A stretch of DNA of 64,000 nt from Gracilaria domingensis (Eukaryota > Rhodophyta > Florideophyceae > Gracilariales > Gracilariaceae), in contig VCMS01000225.1 in NCBI GenBank assembly GCA_022539475.1, forward strand, positions 44,128 to 108,127. The letters run 5' to 3'. A program made the translations under genes and the position numbers. The notes beneath the pieces were generated by a model, which was given only the letters and a program-made list of their open reading frames with translations, did no database searches and was not told the origin of the DNA. Positions 50,030-62,854 of the stretch are shown piece by piece. Every line of letters starts with the position of its first letter. The stretch's first letter is position 1.

Positions 50030-51620
50030 CCGTACTATGGCACCTCGACCGCCTTCTTCGACGGATACAATTCGATGTTCGTCGATTCTCTTTTTCTTCG
50101 AAACGTTGCCACCGGGAAAGCCTTGAGAGCGTTCCTCCAAATCTTGGGCTCTAAGTCTGACCCTTCGATCATTATATAAAATTTCTCTGTAGATGGCCAG
50201 TGCTCACCCGAACCGGCCAACTACAATCAGTAAGAAGTCCCTGCTCGATCGCTTTGCGCTGCTAGAACCCGAGGATATACGAGAAGCTGTTGACTGCCCG
50301 ATTTGACTACGGTACTCTTTGTTCCCTCCACGCGATGCGACCGCTGCTTCGACAAGCCGAGTTCAACCGAAGGCCAATCGCCCCTTCTCCGTAAAGCGTT
50401 ATGAGTAATATTCATCACTACCTCTACGATGTTACTATAATATTCGCGCGCTATCATTAACCTGACCATACTATCTCTATCTTCTATATCCACACAATCT
50501 AGCCCATCGAACATCTCTAATATCTCGATCCTCATCATATTATACCAATTGACTCTCTCTCTATATATATATATAATACCTATCAACCATAGGTCCCCAA
50601 GCTCAACTCCTCTGATAGTCCCATGCAGACAAGTATCAGCAGCTATCAGTCTTGCGAACTCACCTCCTTTGATGAAGAACAAATCATCATCTGCTCTCAC
50701 TACGACACCAACCTCCCGAAAGTCTATATATCTACCTAGATGACCACAGACTTATATAATGTCGATCTTCATACCCTCGTCCACTCACTCATCTACCACA
50801 ATTACATCTGCATACGCATTCTATATGCTGGGAACAAACGGACATTCCTATCGCAACTTTTTGAAGCCCATTTCGGAAAAGAATCCGTTTCGATGCCGAA
50901 AATCAGAAAGAAATCCCGGAAGTCCCAGACCCAACCAAGTTTCTGTAGTCACCGAGGATGACGTTCAGGATCGCGAGACTGTAGCGATGGCCAAACGAGC
51001 GCTGATGGCGCCCCATTGCCAAAGCAGGCCCGCCTGGAACATCGGGTTGGTGTCAAGGAGCTTCTGAACCCAGCAAGCGACACCCCATTTCGCTTGATTC
51101 GCTCAGCTACGCGTAATCGATCCGGGAAGCCTAAGAAGGCCTCCACAAAGAAGCTCTCTGGTAAGTCAATGCTCCAGGAGCACGCCGGAAAGTATAACGT
51201 AATGGAGGAGCTCGCGAATGCCCCGACCGGGCTCACATTCGGTCAACTCATTCGCGGGGACGCCGATGCGGCCAAGAAAGATCTGCGTCGAATCATCTCT
51301 GGCCGTTCAACGACCAGAAAGGTCAATGCGACCCAGGTCGAGCGTGAAAACTCTCGTCTTAAGGTTGTGCCTATTACAGTCTATGGGACCATGACCCAAG
51401 CCTTCTTGGACTCTGGCGCTGTCCCGAATCTAATGTCAGCAGAACTAGCGGACCATCTGCTACTGACACCGAACCCCACTGAAAGGACGATTAAAGTAGC
51501 TGATGGCAATGTTGCCCGCATTCGTGGTACTCTAGAGGGCGTTCCTGTAAGGTTCGATGACCTCCGAGTATCCCTCGAGTTCTTGTTATCGAGAAGCCCC
51601 CCTTCGATGTAATCATCGGA
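50030..51620 (+). pseudogene. gypsy Gag and protease, partly open
   Basis: The Gag start region is recognisable near 50038-50170. Between about 50400 and 50810 the sequence is so altered that only scattered blocks align to the minus copy (around 44330-44750), with AT microsatellite runs. From 51016 to 51612 the frame is open: KESTKKLSGKSMLQEHAG-like spacer and MEELANAPTGLTFGQLI, then the protease AFLDSGAVPNLMSAELADH. This is the clearest protease of the two copies. Confidence 0.75.
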
Positions 51621-52099
51621 ACCCCACGCTAGAAAAGCTGCATGCCTGTATCGATCTTGGTACACAAGAAGTCACCATGAGTTACAACAAGAAGCACGTC
51701 GTTATAGGACTCGACTCCGATCGTTCCGGATTAGAAGCATTTGTCCGTTGTCTGAGACAGATAGCGAAGATTTCACGTCAGACTCTGATGCTATCCCGTC
51801 TGACTCTGAAGATGAGTCGGAGGACTTTGCTAACCTCCCCCTTCCAAAGCAGCGAACAACTGGTGGCGCCGAATGACCCTATGGCAGTAATGGAAAGGAT
51901 GGGGACGCAGGATCCAGGATGGCGAAGAGGAGAACGATGGTGAGGAAGAACCCGCCAATGTGACAGCGCAGCCCACCCAAGCCGGGCCGTTCGAAGGACC
52001 TCAAGTATCTGACCAAGCCCGTCGACCGACTCAGGCTGAAGATTCCAACGGCCCTAACTTCACCTGGCGTACCATCGGACTCAGATTCATCTGGATAGT

Positions 52100-55000
52100 T
52101 TGACCGCGGAGCGTGGGGAGAACCCTCATGCAAATAATGTGCATATTGCCGGACCCGATGGCCCACAAATTCCTCCAGAGGGAGAAAGGGTGGCAGTCGG
52201 ACCAGCACCGCGTCAGCAATCCCAGCTGATCTCCCAGTATGATGATGACGAGGATCGACGATTCGAAGACGCGGAGGAAGAAGTGCAGGCAGATCCCCCT
52301 GTCGAAGAAAGGTCCGGACCCAATCCCTCCTCCTTCCAGAGCGAGTCTACGGATACCAGCGTACAGCCAGAAGATGTGAATGTCGTGATTCCTACAAGTA
52401 TTGCACCCAGAGCTAATAACGCCAGCGAGGACAGTGAAGTCCGGCCTCCTGACGATGGGCCCGTAGGTGAAAGCCCGGCGGAGTTCCCAGACGTAGTGAC
52501 GATGAGGACGACTCCTCACCGGAGGAAGTAGACCTCATTGGCTCACCACTCTACCGCGACTCTGACCTTACCATCCCGATCAGAGACGAAGTAGTTCTGC
52601 TTCCTTTAGCCGAAGGACAGTCAGTTACTGACTTCTTGGACGTGCGGGTTCAATTGCGACATCCAGTACCGTCACCCGCGCGTCCCCCTCATCTAGAAGC
52701 ACAGAACTTACCGCTCAACCGCGTAGGAATGCTGGAGGACGACGACTCCGGCGGTTATGTCATAGCATTTGAAGAAGAACTACCTCCGGACGAAATCGAC
52801 GCCCGGACCCGGGAGATGATGAACATTCACAAGACCCAAGCCGCGACGAAGAAGTTGTGGCCGAGCCTACGTGCCAGCGCAAGACATTGAGTATTCTCTG
52901 CAAGATCCAATTGCGCAAGATTCACTCGGTCGCACGCTCGACCGACGTGATTACCCCCCCCACACCAACAAGGAGGAGGTGATTCTAGAACGGATCTCTC
53001 ATCTCCCAAGGATAGACGGGTGGACCTCCTCGCTGTTCTGGATAACTTGAATGTCATAGCATGGTCCTTGTATGATCTTAGGCCCTCTGACGTGCCGGTA
53101 ACGCACAGGTTTGACCTCAGTGTCGAGACCCCAATTCATTCGAAGGTCCGAAGGCTACCCCCAAAGCATGACGACGTTGTTCGGAAAGAGGTCGACAAAA
53201 TGTTGTCCGCCGGGATCATCAAGCCGTCCACCTCTCCTTGTCCTTCCCAGTTGTCATCGCACATAAGAAGGATGGAAAGCCCCGGTTCTGTGTCGACTAT
53301 CGGGTCTGAACCAGGTCATGACGCCCGACAGGTGGCCCCTGCCAAACATGGAACAGATTTTGACGATTTGGGTGGTTGTTCGTTCTTCACGACCCTAGAC
53401 CTTTTCTCCGGATACTGGCAGTGCGCATGGCCCCTGACTGCAAAGAAATGACGACTTTCGTTTGTCGTCAGGGAACCTTCCAGTTTGAAGTCATGCCTTT
53501 TGGTCTCATGAATGCCCCAGCCACGTTTCAAAGAATGATGGACGCGGTCCTTCATGGGGTGGAGTTTGCTCGCGTCTATATAGACGACGTTGTCATCTTC
53601 TCGAGAAGCCTGGAAGAACATTTGTACCACCTAACCAGGGTGCTCGAGATCCTTGCAATCATGGTCTGAAGATAAAAATATCCAAATGTGATTTTGCACA
53701 ACCCCGTATCAAACTGCTTGGTCACATCATCAACAAGGAAGGCACTTCGGTTGATCAAGACAAGATCGACGTCATCCAAAAGCCCCCGAACCATCGACGG
53801 TAACCGAGCTCCGAAGTTTTCTCGTCTAGCCATTATTATCGAAGGTTCATAAAGGATTTCGCAGATACGTCAGCAGTATTGCATGCTGCCACTACAGGAA
53901 GGGAAAGCTGAATTTCACCAATGAGATGAAGACAGCGTTTAATGATCTAAAGGGAAAGTTAGTATCCCCGCCGGTCTTAGCATTTCCCGACTTTGAGAAG
54001 CCTTTTAGAGTTGAAACCGATGCTTCTTCAGTCGCGCTTGGTGCCGTTCTGTCACAAAAGAAAGAGGACGGAATGTATCACCCAATTCAATTTGCCAGTC
54101 GCACGCTTAATGCCGCCGAGCGAAAGTATTCTACTTGCGAGAAAGAGGCCCTAGCCGTGGTCTTTGCCTTGAAGAAGTTTCGCATGTATCTACTCGGAGG
54201 TCTCCCCTTTGAGCTTGTTACGGACCACCAAGCTCTGAAGTATGCATTCCAAAAGAAGGACATTCACGGGCGCCTAGCCCGATGGATGGACCTGCTAGCG
54301 GAATACGAGTTCGTTATAGTCTATAGATCTGGCGATAAGAATCGGGCTGCCGACTATCTCTCTCGCTTTGCCGTTGGGGATCCACCGGAGCCGGATGATG
54401 ACGTGTCTGTTGTACTGAATGCAACGGACGAGGTCTATGACTTGGAGCCTTCTGCGCGCACATCAAGTTGTACCTTGCCGCCTTTTCTTTTCCTGAAGAA
54501 GACCCTAAGATCCGCGCTTTGGTTAAGAGGAATGCGAAGAAGTTCTTCCTTTGGGAAGGTCTTCTCTATCGCCGTACCAAGAAAGGATTAAGAGTGGTAC
54601 CCTCTGTAAGCGAGCGCCGTGGCATCCTCTCATCCTTTCATGATGACATAGGACATTGGACTTGGAGGCTACTAAGGATCTGGTCCAGTTCCGATTCTGG
54701 TGGCCTGGAATGTACCCCGACATCGTTTCATATGTTCGCAGTTGTGAGGGGTGTCAGTTCACAACACCCCTGCTTAAGTACCGGCCAGGACAAAGAGCCC
54801 CATTGACTGGCCTATTTCATACATTCTCTGTGGACTTCGCCGGTCCTCTTCCGGCTACCAAGAATGCAACCGTTTTGCTCTGATTGGTGTAGAACACATA
54901 ACAGATGGCCTATTGCCGCGGCCTACGGTAATCAGACCTCTACCACCGTCATTCACTTTGTTCGATCTCAGATCGTTTCCCCGTTTGTCCCCCGCTGACG

Positions 55001-56140
55001 ATCGTGTCCGACAACTTCAGTTCCTTCAAAGCCAAGGCAGTCGAGGCATACATGGAAAGTAAGAAGATATCCCTCAAGCCCACCATGGCCTATGCCCCTA
55101 TGTCTAATGCCGTGCTGAAAGAATGGTTGGAACCATCAAGAAATCGATTGCCAAGACAATCTTCAATAAGGACAAGAATGGATGAAGCCCTCGAGCAAAT
55201 ACTTACGATACAGGAGGCGCCGGCTGGGTGGCGGGTTTTCTCCTTTTGAGCTCATGTATGCACAGTCCCGCGGATGAGCTCAGACGACCTACCCCCGCTC
55301 ATCGTAGATCCAACCCCCACTAATCTCATCATGAACTACTGCAAATTCCGCAGCAAGCTTCCAGAGTTCTATCTCAACCCAATCGACAAGACGACCCCAA
55401 GTCCGGCACCGGTTCAACGTCGGTGATGAGTCTTGTGATACATGGGAAGCTCTGAATCCCAACGTGAAATGGCCTGCCTTCAGTCAAAATTCTACGGACC
55501 CTGTAAGTGTTAAGCCAGCACCCCCGATATGTCCTAGTGTCCCCTCATAATCGCTACACTAGAGAAGGGTCCACGCCCGCCGCTCAAGCGTATCATCGCC
55601 GACCAGTTCATCTGCAGGACGAGGTGGTAGCCACTATTACGGAAGGCGAAGACACCCCTGTCCCATATCCCACTCAGATCACTGTAATGCCACTCCGCGT
55701 TGACTACAATATCCTCACTGCACCCCACCTCTCGTGTCACTTTATCATTGGAGGAAAAGCATACATTCATGGCTTAGCCCTTTGAACGTCTCTATCCCGA
55801 GGTGGAAAGGTTACCTGGACGCTGACGCATGCCTCACTCGCCCTGTTCTCAATCTCGGGCCCGTTCTTGAGTCGTAGAGAGGATCTATCTTAAGAACATT
55901 ATTTCGACGTGTGCACCAGAACTACGGCAGCAATATCGAGCCAGAATTCCGGTATATCTTTACCACCATCAGTCTCCTTGCATGGGCATCTCCCAGAATC
56001 GCAATTCTACATACAAGAGACTCAGACCATATTTCGCACTATGCTCGCACAGGAATCGCTCGATACTCAGCTACACCCCCGACCCAGAGAAGCTAGCATA
56101 CCCTTTCTCTTCCACTACACCACCGAGAATAGCCCATACT
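52100..56140 (+). pseudogene. gypsy Pol, many frameshifts
   Basis: Segments equal to the intact Pol at 39034-42579 in changing frames: RT (VMPFGLMNAPATFQRMMD and VYIDDVVIF near 53575), RNase H (53926-54450, VETDASSVALGAVLSQ and TDHQALKYAF), the integrase zinc motif (54656-54760) and the core Asp (SDNFSSFKAKAVEAYM near 55005). The Glu region is altered (VLKEWLEPS). Nearly all differences are single-base deletions. Confidence 0.85.
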
Positions 56141-56174
56141 TACGACGCCCGCGTAGCGTCGTTTGGTTTGGTGG

Positions 56175-58069
56175 TGTGGCCCGTCAAACGGTACACGGAC
56201 AGGTGTGCGTGTCTACACTCCTGCGTTGTGCCCAACGCAGCGGTAATACAGAATATAGTTTAAAAATGCTTATTATAGTTAATCCTATCTTAGTTTAGTT
56301 AGTTTCTACGCAGAATCTACCTTGCGTGTGCCAGGAGGCGCCGCACTACAAGCAGGCGACATGAGATTGTCTACTTAAGTGCAGAGAGCGCTCCAACGCT
56401 GACCACCCGACCTCATCGGCTGTCAATTGCCAAATTCGTGGTCACCCACAGGAGGCGCCTGCGCTTGCGCAAATACACGTGCATTCCACGCTGTGTACTG
56501 CGTTGCGTAGGCGCCCCCTGTGCGGCATATGCGCTTAAAGTATCTACCACCTACGCCTCTTATAGGCTAGTACGTAGATACAACGCATCCATTGGCCAAG
56601 CCAACCGTACCGTCGATTCCCGCCTGGGATCGACGGTGCGGTTGTGCATAAAAGGCCGGAGCAGTCGCCTCCGACTCAACTCCGGCCAGACCACTTCCCT
56701 TCGACGACCTCCCCCCCCCACCCCCCCACAACCTTCCAACCTCTCTCCTTTTCCCTTTGTCGTCCTCAACCTTTCCTCATCCCCTACTTCTCTCTCTACT
56801 TCTCCCCTTGGCGGCCTGGTCTCACCGCCCTCCCTCGCTCACTGCCACTCACACTGACCCTCTGTCTGGCGCGTCCTGTGTGAGTAGGCAAAGCGTCTGC
56901 ACCACCCTTCCATTGGTTAGACTTGTGAAGGCGTGACTCTGCCTTTCATTATCCGCTTTGTTTGGCCTTTCTTGTCTCTTTTGTTCCCTTCGTTGGTTTC
57001 TTTCGCTGTTGTTGTTCCATCTGCCATTCTGTCTTTCCCGAACTACCGTTGTTGTTGTCATCTTCGTTTTTCCCCGTTTCTTGCTGTTTGGCGCTTTCTG
57101 CTGCCTGCATCCGTTCTATTGCTTCCCGTTTCGCCTTGGTCCCTGGTTTTGCTGGTTCTTTCGCGTTGCGATTCTGTTCCTCACATAGTGTTGCTTTGCA
57201 CCTGTTGTTGCTAGACGCACTGTGTGATACAGCGTAAGGTTGTCCTTAACCTACGGCCCTGAGGCAATCGTTCAAGAGTAGGTTGTCTACAGCTACTCTT
57301 TTGGCATTTGTGTGACTACTAACGTTTCGTTTGTTTCACATCAATGCCAAGGTCTATCGTTTCATCCAGCGAGTATTCGTCCGTGGTCGATCCGGACGAG
57401 CGTATAGAAGAAGTCCCCGATCCCGTTCCTCAGATAAAGAAGTCGGCTGTTCAGCCTCTTGACGGCCACGCGAGCGCCACATCTTTCGTGTAGCCCACCA
57501 GAAGGAGAAGCGCCGTCGTAACCCCCCGCCACGTAAGCAAATCCTAAAGCGCTGCCGCGTCTGCGACATTAAGGTTCAGAGTCAACGCCAGCTTGAAGTT
57601 CACCAAGCAGGCCGACGCCATCGTAGAGCCGTACGTCGCGCCAACTACACCGAGCAGGACATCCACTGCGAGGTTTGTACATCAAGTTCTCCGAAGCTCA
57701 CGATCTGCGTGTGCACTACAGAAGCCGTCGCCATCGTGCGACCCTTAGGAAGAAGAACAATACTATCTATTAGAGCACAGGTCTCTCTTTTCATTGTCCA
57801 GTTGTGACACATTTCTATTCATATCTCATTACATATATTATCCTTGTTTGTTCTTCTTTATCTTCTCGCCTATCGTTTGGTATCCCTCTTCTGTTCTTGT
57901 GTTCGTGCTTTGTTGTTTGGCTTCTGCCGCACTCTATCTACGTAAGCTTATATTTGGCTAGTGCTTCTTCGTCCGATTGGACTGGTACTCTACGAGAGCA
58001 AACTTTATTTTCAGTGTTTTTGCCCCCTTTGGCTGTAACCGCCGGCGCCGCACCAAAATGGCGTTTTCA
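56175..58069 (+). repeat. 3' LTR of plus-strand gypsy
   Basis: About 1.9 kb, close to the clean LTR at 37074. It includes the TATA-like CATAAAAGG near 56646 and a zinc-finger ORF (57344-57773) that has a genomic ATG because one base of the acceptor-like AAG is missing; the ORF is frameshifted. Followed by CTTCC (58070-58074). Confidence 0.9.
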
Positions 58070-58074
58070 CTTCC

Positions 58075-59393
58075 TTTACTTGTGCTTAAGATATTAAAAA
58101 ATTGGTTTAAAATTTAATTAAACAGATCGCGGATTCATGTCCATCGCATTTCCACACAGCACAAGTTATTATTATTATTATTATAATAAGTTATCTACCT
58201 CTTGGTACCTCTCTACTAGGGAGTCTCTAGTGTCCTCGCATGTTCAGCCTGTAGCGCTTTCGATCTCGAAAGCCATCTCCAACCCCGGAGAAAAGGTTTG
58301 CATCAACCCCGTGGCGCGAAGCTTTGTGTAGAATGCTGTTTCACTCGTGACGGAAAGATTCCGAAGTCGTACTTTGTTGAAGACTCTTGAGCATGCCTTC
58401 AACGCAGCGTTTGTCACTATAGGCCCTTGTACAAGTATTCGACATTTTCGTGGACAAAGGAAGGGAATTTCCATTCATCAACCAAAATGTAAACGAGAGA
58501 GGGGAAGCGCCTATGGCTACGCGTCGAATTGTTTGCCACTCCATCAGTTTTCCCAAGGTCATGGCGGTGGTAAGATCCCGGTGAGCAATAGAAAGTGCTG
58601 CGAGAGTGACGACGACGGCAACCAGAACGCCCTTCGCCTGTGCTCATGGTTCTTTTAGCAAAGGATATGACTTGATCAATACCGGCTTTCTCGGAACGAA
58701 TCTCGGCCTGATTCATCGATTATTCGACTTATTCAGCAACTCCGTATATGTCAGATTCTTCTAGCAGTTAATATAGCTGTGTTTATACTTCAAACAATTA
58801 GCGGTCCTGGAATACTAATGCCGGCGCAAAAGTGAACAGCGCCATTGCAAGCGGTCAATACTACCGACTCTTCTCTCCAATGTTCTTACACGCGAGCGCC
58901 ACTCACTTGGCCATCAACAGTTTTTCGCTACACTCAACAGGCCCTCTGTAGAGTCTTGGTTTGGAAAAAGGCGGTTTTATGGCTGTACCTGGTTTCTGTG
59001 TGTGTGGTAACGCACTTTCGTTGCTTGTACGCCAACACCAGCCGTAGGAGCTTCAGGGGCTATTTTTGGGTTGGTCGGGGCATCGGCAGTTATCCTTGCC
59101 CGACACAGCAAGCTTTTGGACCAAGAGCGCGAAAGGATTGCAATCGTTAGCCTACATTGTGGTAATGAACTTCGGAATGGGCTTATCACCCGGATCACGT
59201 ATTGATAATTTTGGACACCTCGGGGCTTCCTGGGTGGATTGCGTATTCTTACCTTTTGGTCCACGCTTTGTACCGCGAAGACTTCATCAGGTCGAACCAT
59301 TATCCGAGATGAGCCCATCAGTTCTCTTGTGATAGGAGATCTACGGAATAATTTACGGTTCATCCGAAGGCTGCTAAACGTAAATTGATCAGC
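58075..59393. other. unassigned region, possible frameshifted host gene on minus strand
   Basis: Minus-strand frames carry a hydrophobic stretch (GVLVAVVVTLAALSIAHRDL, about 58630-58570), then LMEWQTIRRVAIGASPLSF, and further on KVRLRNLSVTSETAFYTK and FSPGLEMAFEIESATG. These look like pieces of one protein split by shifts, but I do not recognise the family. A (TTA)n microsatellite lies at 58164-58190. Confidence 0.35.
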
Positions 59394-60533
59394 TCACAGT
59401 TTGCATATGTACTTGTCGATGTTGTTGGGTTCCAGCAGGATCGACTTTGCGAACTCCAACCGGCTGTACGTATTTTGAAGCGATTTGATTGCTATCCCAG
59501 CTCTATTAGCGGCTACAAAGCCAGCTGCTTCTGCGTAACTCCTTCCACAACTACTCGTGATGGGTCTATTCCAACTGAAGCAGCGTCAACATTTAGAGTC
59601 GTCGTATTCTCTGCCACAGCAACTATCAGAACGTCCGGGTTAGCGGCTAGGCTTAGAGTTGAAGGCCCTCCGAAAGCATTCGCCGGAAGAACGACCGCAT
59701 TCACGTCAGCTGCAGAAATCAAGTTCTTGGCTGAGACATTTCTGCACTGTAACGCAAGCGGGGTGCTCTTATAATCCTACGAGGACGCATGATAGGAAAG
59801 TATAGCCAAGCTCTTCTGCCGCAGCTTTTGGTGAGACGCTTTCATCAACAGGCAAAGGTGGAGAGATGGAGAATGAGCGCAGGGAATATTCAATTCCCGC
59901 TTACAATGTGACTTATGACGGCCTCGGCTCCCGCGATGCCGTCGACAGCATTCCCTGCGCGATAATCAGCAAGCTGCTCATGATCTTCCTCTGGAAATTC
60001 AGAAACGACTGCGATTGCTTGACAGCCTGGTTCACAAGATTCTGTGCTGCTTGCAGAAGCGCGTCAGGATCAGAGATTTGCCCCATGATGCTCCGCTTGT
60101 TGACGTCCCTAGACTAACCCGTAACGGCCGGGAGTAATCATGCAGTGTGTGATGTTCAAGCCAAGCGTCGCGCATGCGGCATCGGCGACTTGTTTGTGTC
60201 GAAGGATCGCGTCGTGCGGCATACCGGCATCCAGAATAATACCGAGTCGATTCGATTGGATGGCACTGGGTTCAGGGCAACATGTCCAGCTGCGAAGCGA
60301 TCAAGAGCATATCCTTCAACATACAGAGCGTTTCGAATTGGCCAGTACATGAGGGCCCCGTTCAATACATTTGGATGCGTAATAAGGTATCGGTGACCTC
60401 AGAAAGAAGACGAGCAGCGGGAAGGGCATCGCCAGCATAACCACCGATGGCAGCTCCAATCCCCGTAGGAACTATTAATATTGTTGTGTGGCTCTGAGAC
60501 ATATGGAAACGTGGGCGATTCTTACGTAGAGAT
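59394..60533 (-). CDS. DUF3326-family protein, frameshifted
   Basis: The minus-strand pieces match this cyanobacterial/plastid-lineage family in order: TILIVPTGIGAAIGGYAGDA (about 60500-60440), NALYVEGYALDRFAAGHVAL with PVPSNRI (about 60330-60250), an SDPDALLQAAQNLVNQAV segment (about 60080-60030), AAAEELGYTFLSCVLVGL (about 59830-59780), VNAVVLPANAFGGPSTLSL (about 59700-59640), VGIDPSRVVV, and finally EAAGFVAANRAGIAIKSL to a TGA at 59394-59396. Frames change at least six times. The function of DUF3326 is unknown. The presence in a nuclear window suggests an endosymbiont-derived gene, perhaps plastid-targeted. Either a pseudogene or uncorrected sequence. Confidence 0.75.
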
Positions 60534-61380
60534 GAACTTGAAGCGCGCTGTTGCGTCCATTGCAAATTGAATACAAAGAGTCTCTGCACTGCCCTGGGAA
60601 TATCCGTGGAGGAGCGACGATGAACATGTATTCCCTTGTTCCGAGAGGAACACCAAAACGTTTTTCGTATCGTTGTTTGAACATCATGTTCCCGATGAAT
60701 CAAGGGAGCTAGTGGACCAAACTCACAGCACGGAGAGCTCTTGTTCGATGTATCATATCATATGATTCATATGCCTGAGAGGAGACTATACAATTCTTTG
60801 TAATGCTCCGCTCTTCATACCTGTTGAATTCTGGTTCTACCTTTGAATTCCGAACCCAACCGCGGTTTCGATATCGAAGATTCATCCGTCCAGAGCCCGT
60901 CAAACACGTGTGCCGTATCTTGATCTCAGATTGAGGTGAAAACAAAAAAAGAAAAAAACCAGAACGCGAGAATCTTCGAGGCCATCTACAGAAGATTATT
61001 ATTTCCCCGGTAGGCTCGTTTCACGGTCCTCACGGATCAATTCACAGGACGGGGGGCTTCCCAGCTTGCGAGGCGTATCCAATTGGAATATAAACGAAGC
61101 ATCTTGCACGAGACCGAGGTAGTAACTTTTCTGAGAAACATTTGCACCACATCTTCCCTCTTGCGGCCAAGCATCACAATGAATATAACCTCGATATTAT
61201 TGTTCCAGAACGTCGCTTGTTTTCGGACTGGTTTCCGTCTTCTTTACTTCGCTCTATCTCCTCATCTCACTGCGTGCGTAATCTCTCTACCAGAAAGCGT
61301 GTACCGTTTTCCGCGTCTATGCAAGCTTCAAATGAAGCGTTTCGAAGTTCTGCACACCAAAGAAAGTACCCGACCAGGAG
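60534..61380. other. intergenic region between divergent genes
   Basis: Holds the unclear N-termini of the DUF3326 gene (minus) and the GTPase gene (plus). Upstream frames near 61083-61370 may encode a targeting peptide but are not resolvable. An AAACAAAAAAAGAAAAAAA tract is at about 60940. Confidence 0.4.
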
Positions 61381-62854
61381 TTGGACGATATATTTTCAGC
61401 TTTCGACAAAGTTGTGGACCGTATAGAGCAGGACATCGACTCAAAGTCGAGATCTAGCCCTTTAAAACGTAAAGGACAACAAAAAGATCATGACGACCAC
61501 CTTCGACGTCTCGAATCTTTGGTATCTCTACCGTCAGAGCTTTTTGTTGAAGCGGTCAAAGACACGTGCTCCGGATGTGAACAGTACTGCAGTCCGAATC
61601 CCCAGATCTTTCAGGTTTCTACCGCCGGAAGTTTAGCCAAACAGCGTATACAAGAAGGAATTCCTGTTGCGAAGGTGAGTCAACTTCTGAAGGGAGGGCA
61701 TTCTTGTAGAAGACGCCCCTAAACGAGTAGTATGTCAGAGATGTTATCGATTAACTCATTACGGTGCGATTGAGCCCGCCTTGCGGGTTCCGCCCTCTGT
61801 TGCTGCTAAGAGCGAGAACTTTTCCTCTGAACTTTCACCTGAGAAATTTCGCCGCAATTTGGAGCTTTGAAGAAGATCAATTCGGTCATCATATATCTTG
61901 TCGACATCTTTGACTTTCATGGTACCTTCATTACCGCTCTTCGAGATATAGTTGGGACCAAGAATCCCATATTATTGGCTGTGAACAAGGTAGATCTACT
62001 TCCTGCAGACATGAAACCGAGTCGGGTGAAACTTGGATCAAACAAGAGTGTGCAGAGCTAGGCTTATCCGATATTACCCGTGTGCATCTCATCTTCTTCC
62101 ACAAAAGGACAGAACGTCAGGATCTTGCTGGCTGATGCGGTACGACTCGCGGAAAAAGCGGAAAGCCGACATATATGTCATTGGTGCCGCGAACGTTGGA
62201 AAGTCAACATTTATTAATCAGCTTATCAATATGCAGAATCGCAATAAGGCAAAACTGCGTGCGAAAGATAACAGAAGAAGTGCTCCAAACGACTGTGACG
62301 CATCCACCTACTCAGTTAGGTTCCCGGGACGACACTTGGATGTCATCAAATTCCGACTCGCGTTCATCCATCAACCTTATACATTACTTCCACGGCTCTG
62401 ATGATGCCTCATCAGCTCACCAATTATCTGAGATTCCCAAAGATCTCCGGGCAATACTACCTTCCAAGACAGTTGAACGCGTTTCGTTGGCGCCTTGGGA
62501 AAGAAAGGCACTGTACATAGGTGCGCTGGCTCGAATCGAAGTAGTTCGGGAAGGACATTCTTCTTCAACGTCATTCTTTTCACCTGAGGTGAGTACTCCT
62601 GAAAAACAAAGATGCCTATAGTGTCACTAAAAAACATGCCGGGCTCTATGAAACCACCTCATCATTGGCAAGGCATTCAACGATTAGAGAATGACGTCCG
62701 AGTCTTTCACGCTACGGAGAAGATGAAGAGTCGTGTCGCCGACATAGTGCTTTCGGATAGGTTAGGCTGCTTGACGGGTCTGGAGCACATAACCGATCGG
62801 ATATGTGATCCCACGAGTATTGGGGTGTTACAAAGAATCTCTGATGCCCTTTGA
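61381..62854 (+). CDS. YqeH/NOA1-type circularly permuted GTPase, frameshifted
   Basis: Family features appear in the permuted order. N-terminal Cys4 zinc module (CSGCEQYC near 61570, CQRCYRLTHYGAIEPA near 61730). VIIYLVDIFDFHGTF follows, then G4 (AVNKVDLLPADMKPSRVK, about 61980), G5-like HLISSTKGQ (about 62090), then G1 (VIGAANVGKSTFINQLI, about 62190). PGTTL-like and MMPHQLTNYL segments follow, the second just after where DTPG should be. KALYIGALARIEVV is in the C-terminal part. In plants and bacteria these GTPases act in (plastid) ribosome assembly. At least eight frame changes occur in 1.4 kb, mostly one-base losses. GTGAGT after VAK (61675) and after SPE (62593) could be splice donors, but no fitting introns of normal length were found. 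Confidence 0.78.

Larger units (their letters stand above)
48291..58069 (+). mobile_element. Ty3/gypsy retrotransposon, plus-strand copy
   Basis: Same element as 37074-46368, inverted. 5' LTR 48291-50005 (shortened by many small deletions), Gag-protease 50030-51620, Pol 52100-56130, 3' LTR 56175-58069. A perfect 5-bp duplication CTTCC flanks it (48286-48290 and 58070-58074), proving a complete insertion. Pol is interrupted by many one-base deletions relative to the intact minus copy. Confidence 0.92.

Noticed and set aside
61675-61709. 35-nt intron (GTGAGT...TAG) in the GTPase gene
   Set aside because: Its removal leads to an immediate stop in the joined frame; a 22-nt alternative would fit the frame but is implausibly short given the many other shifts.
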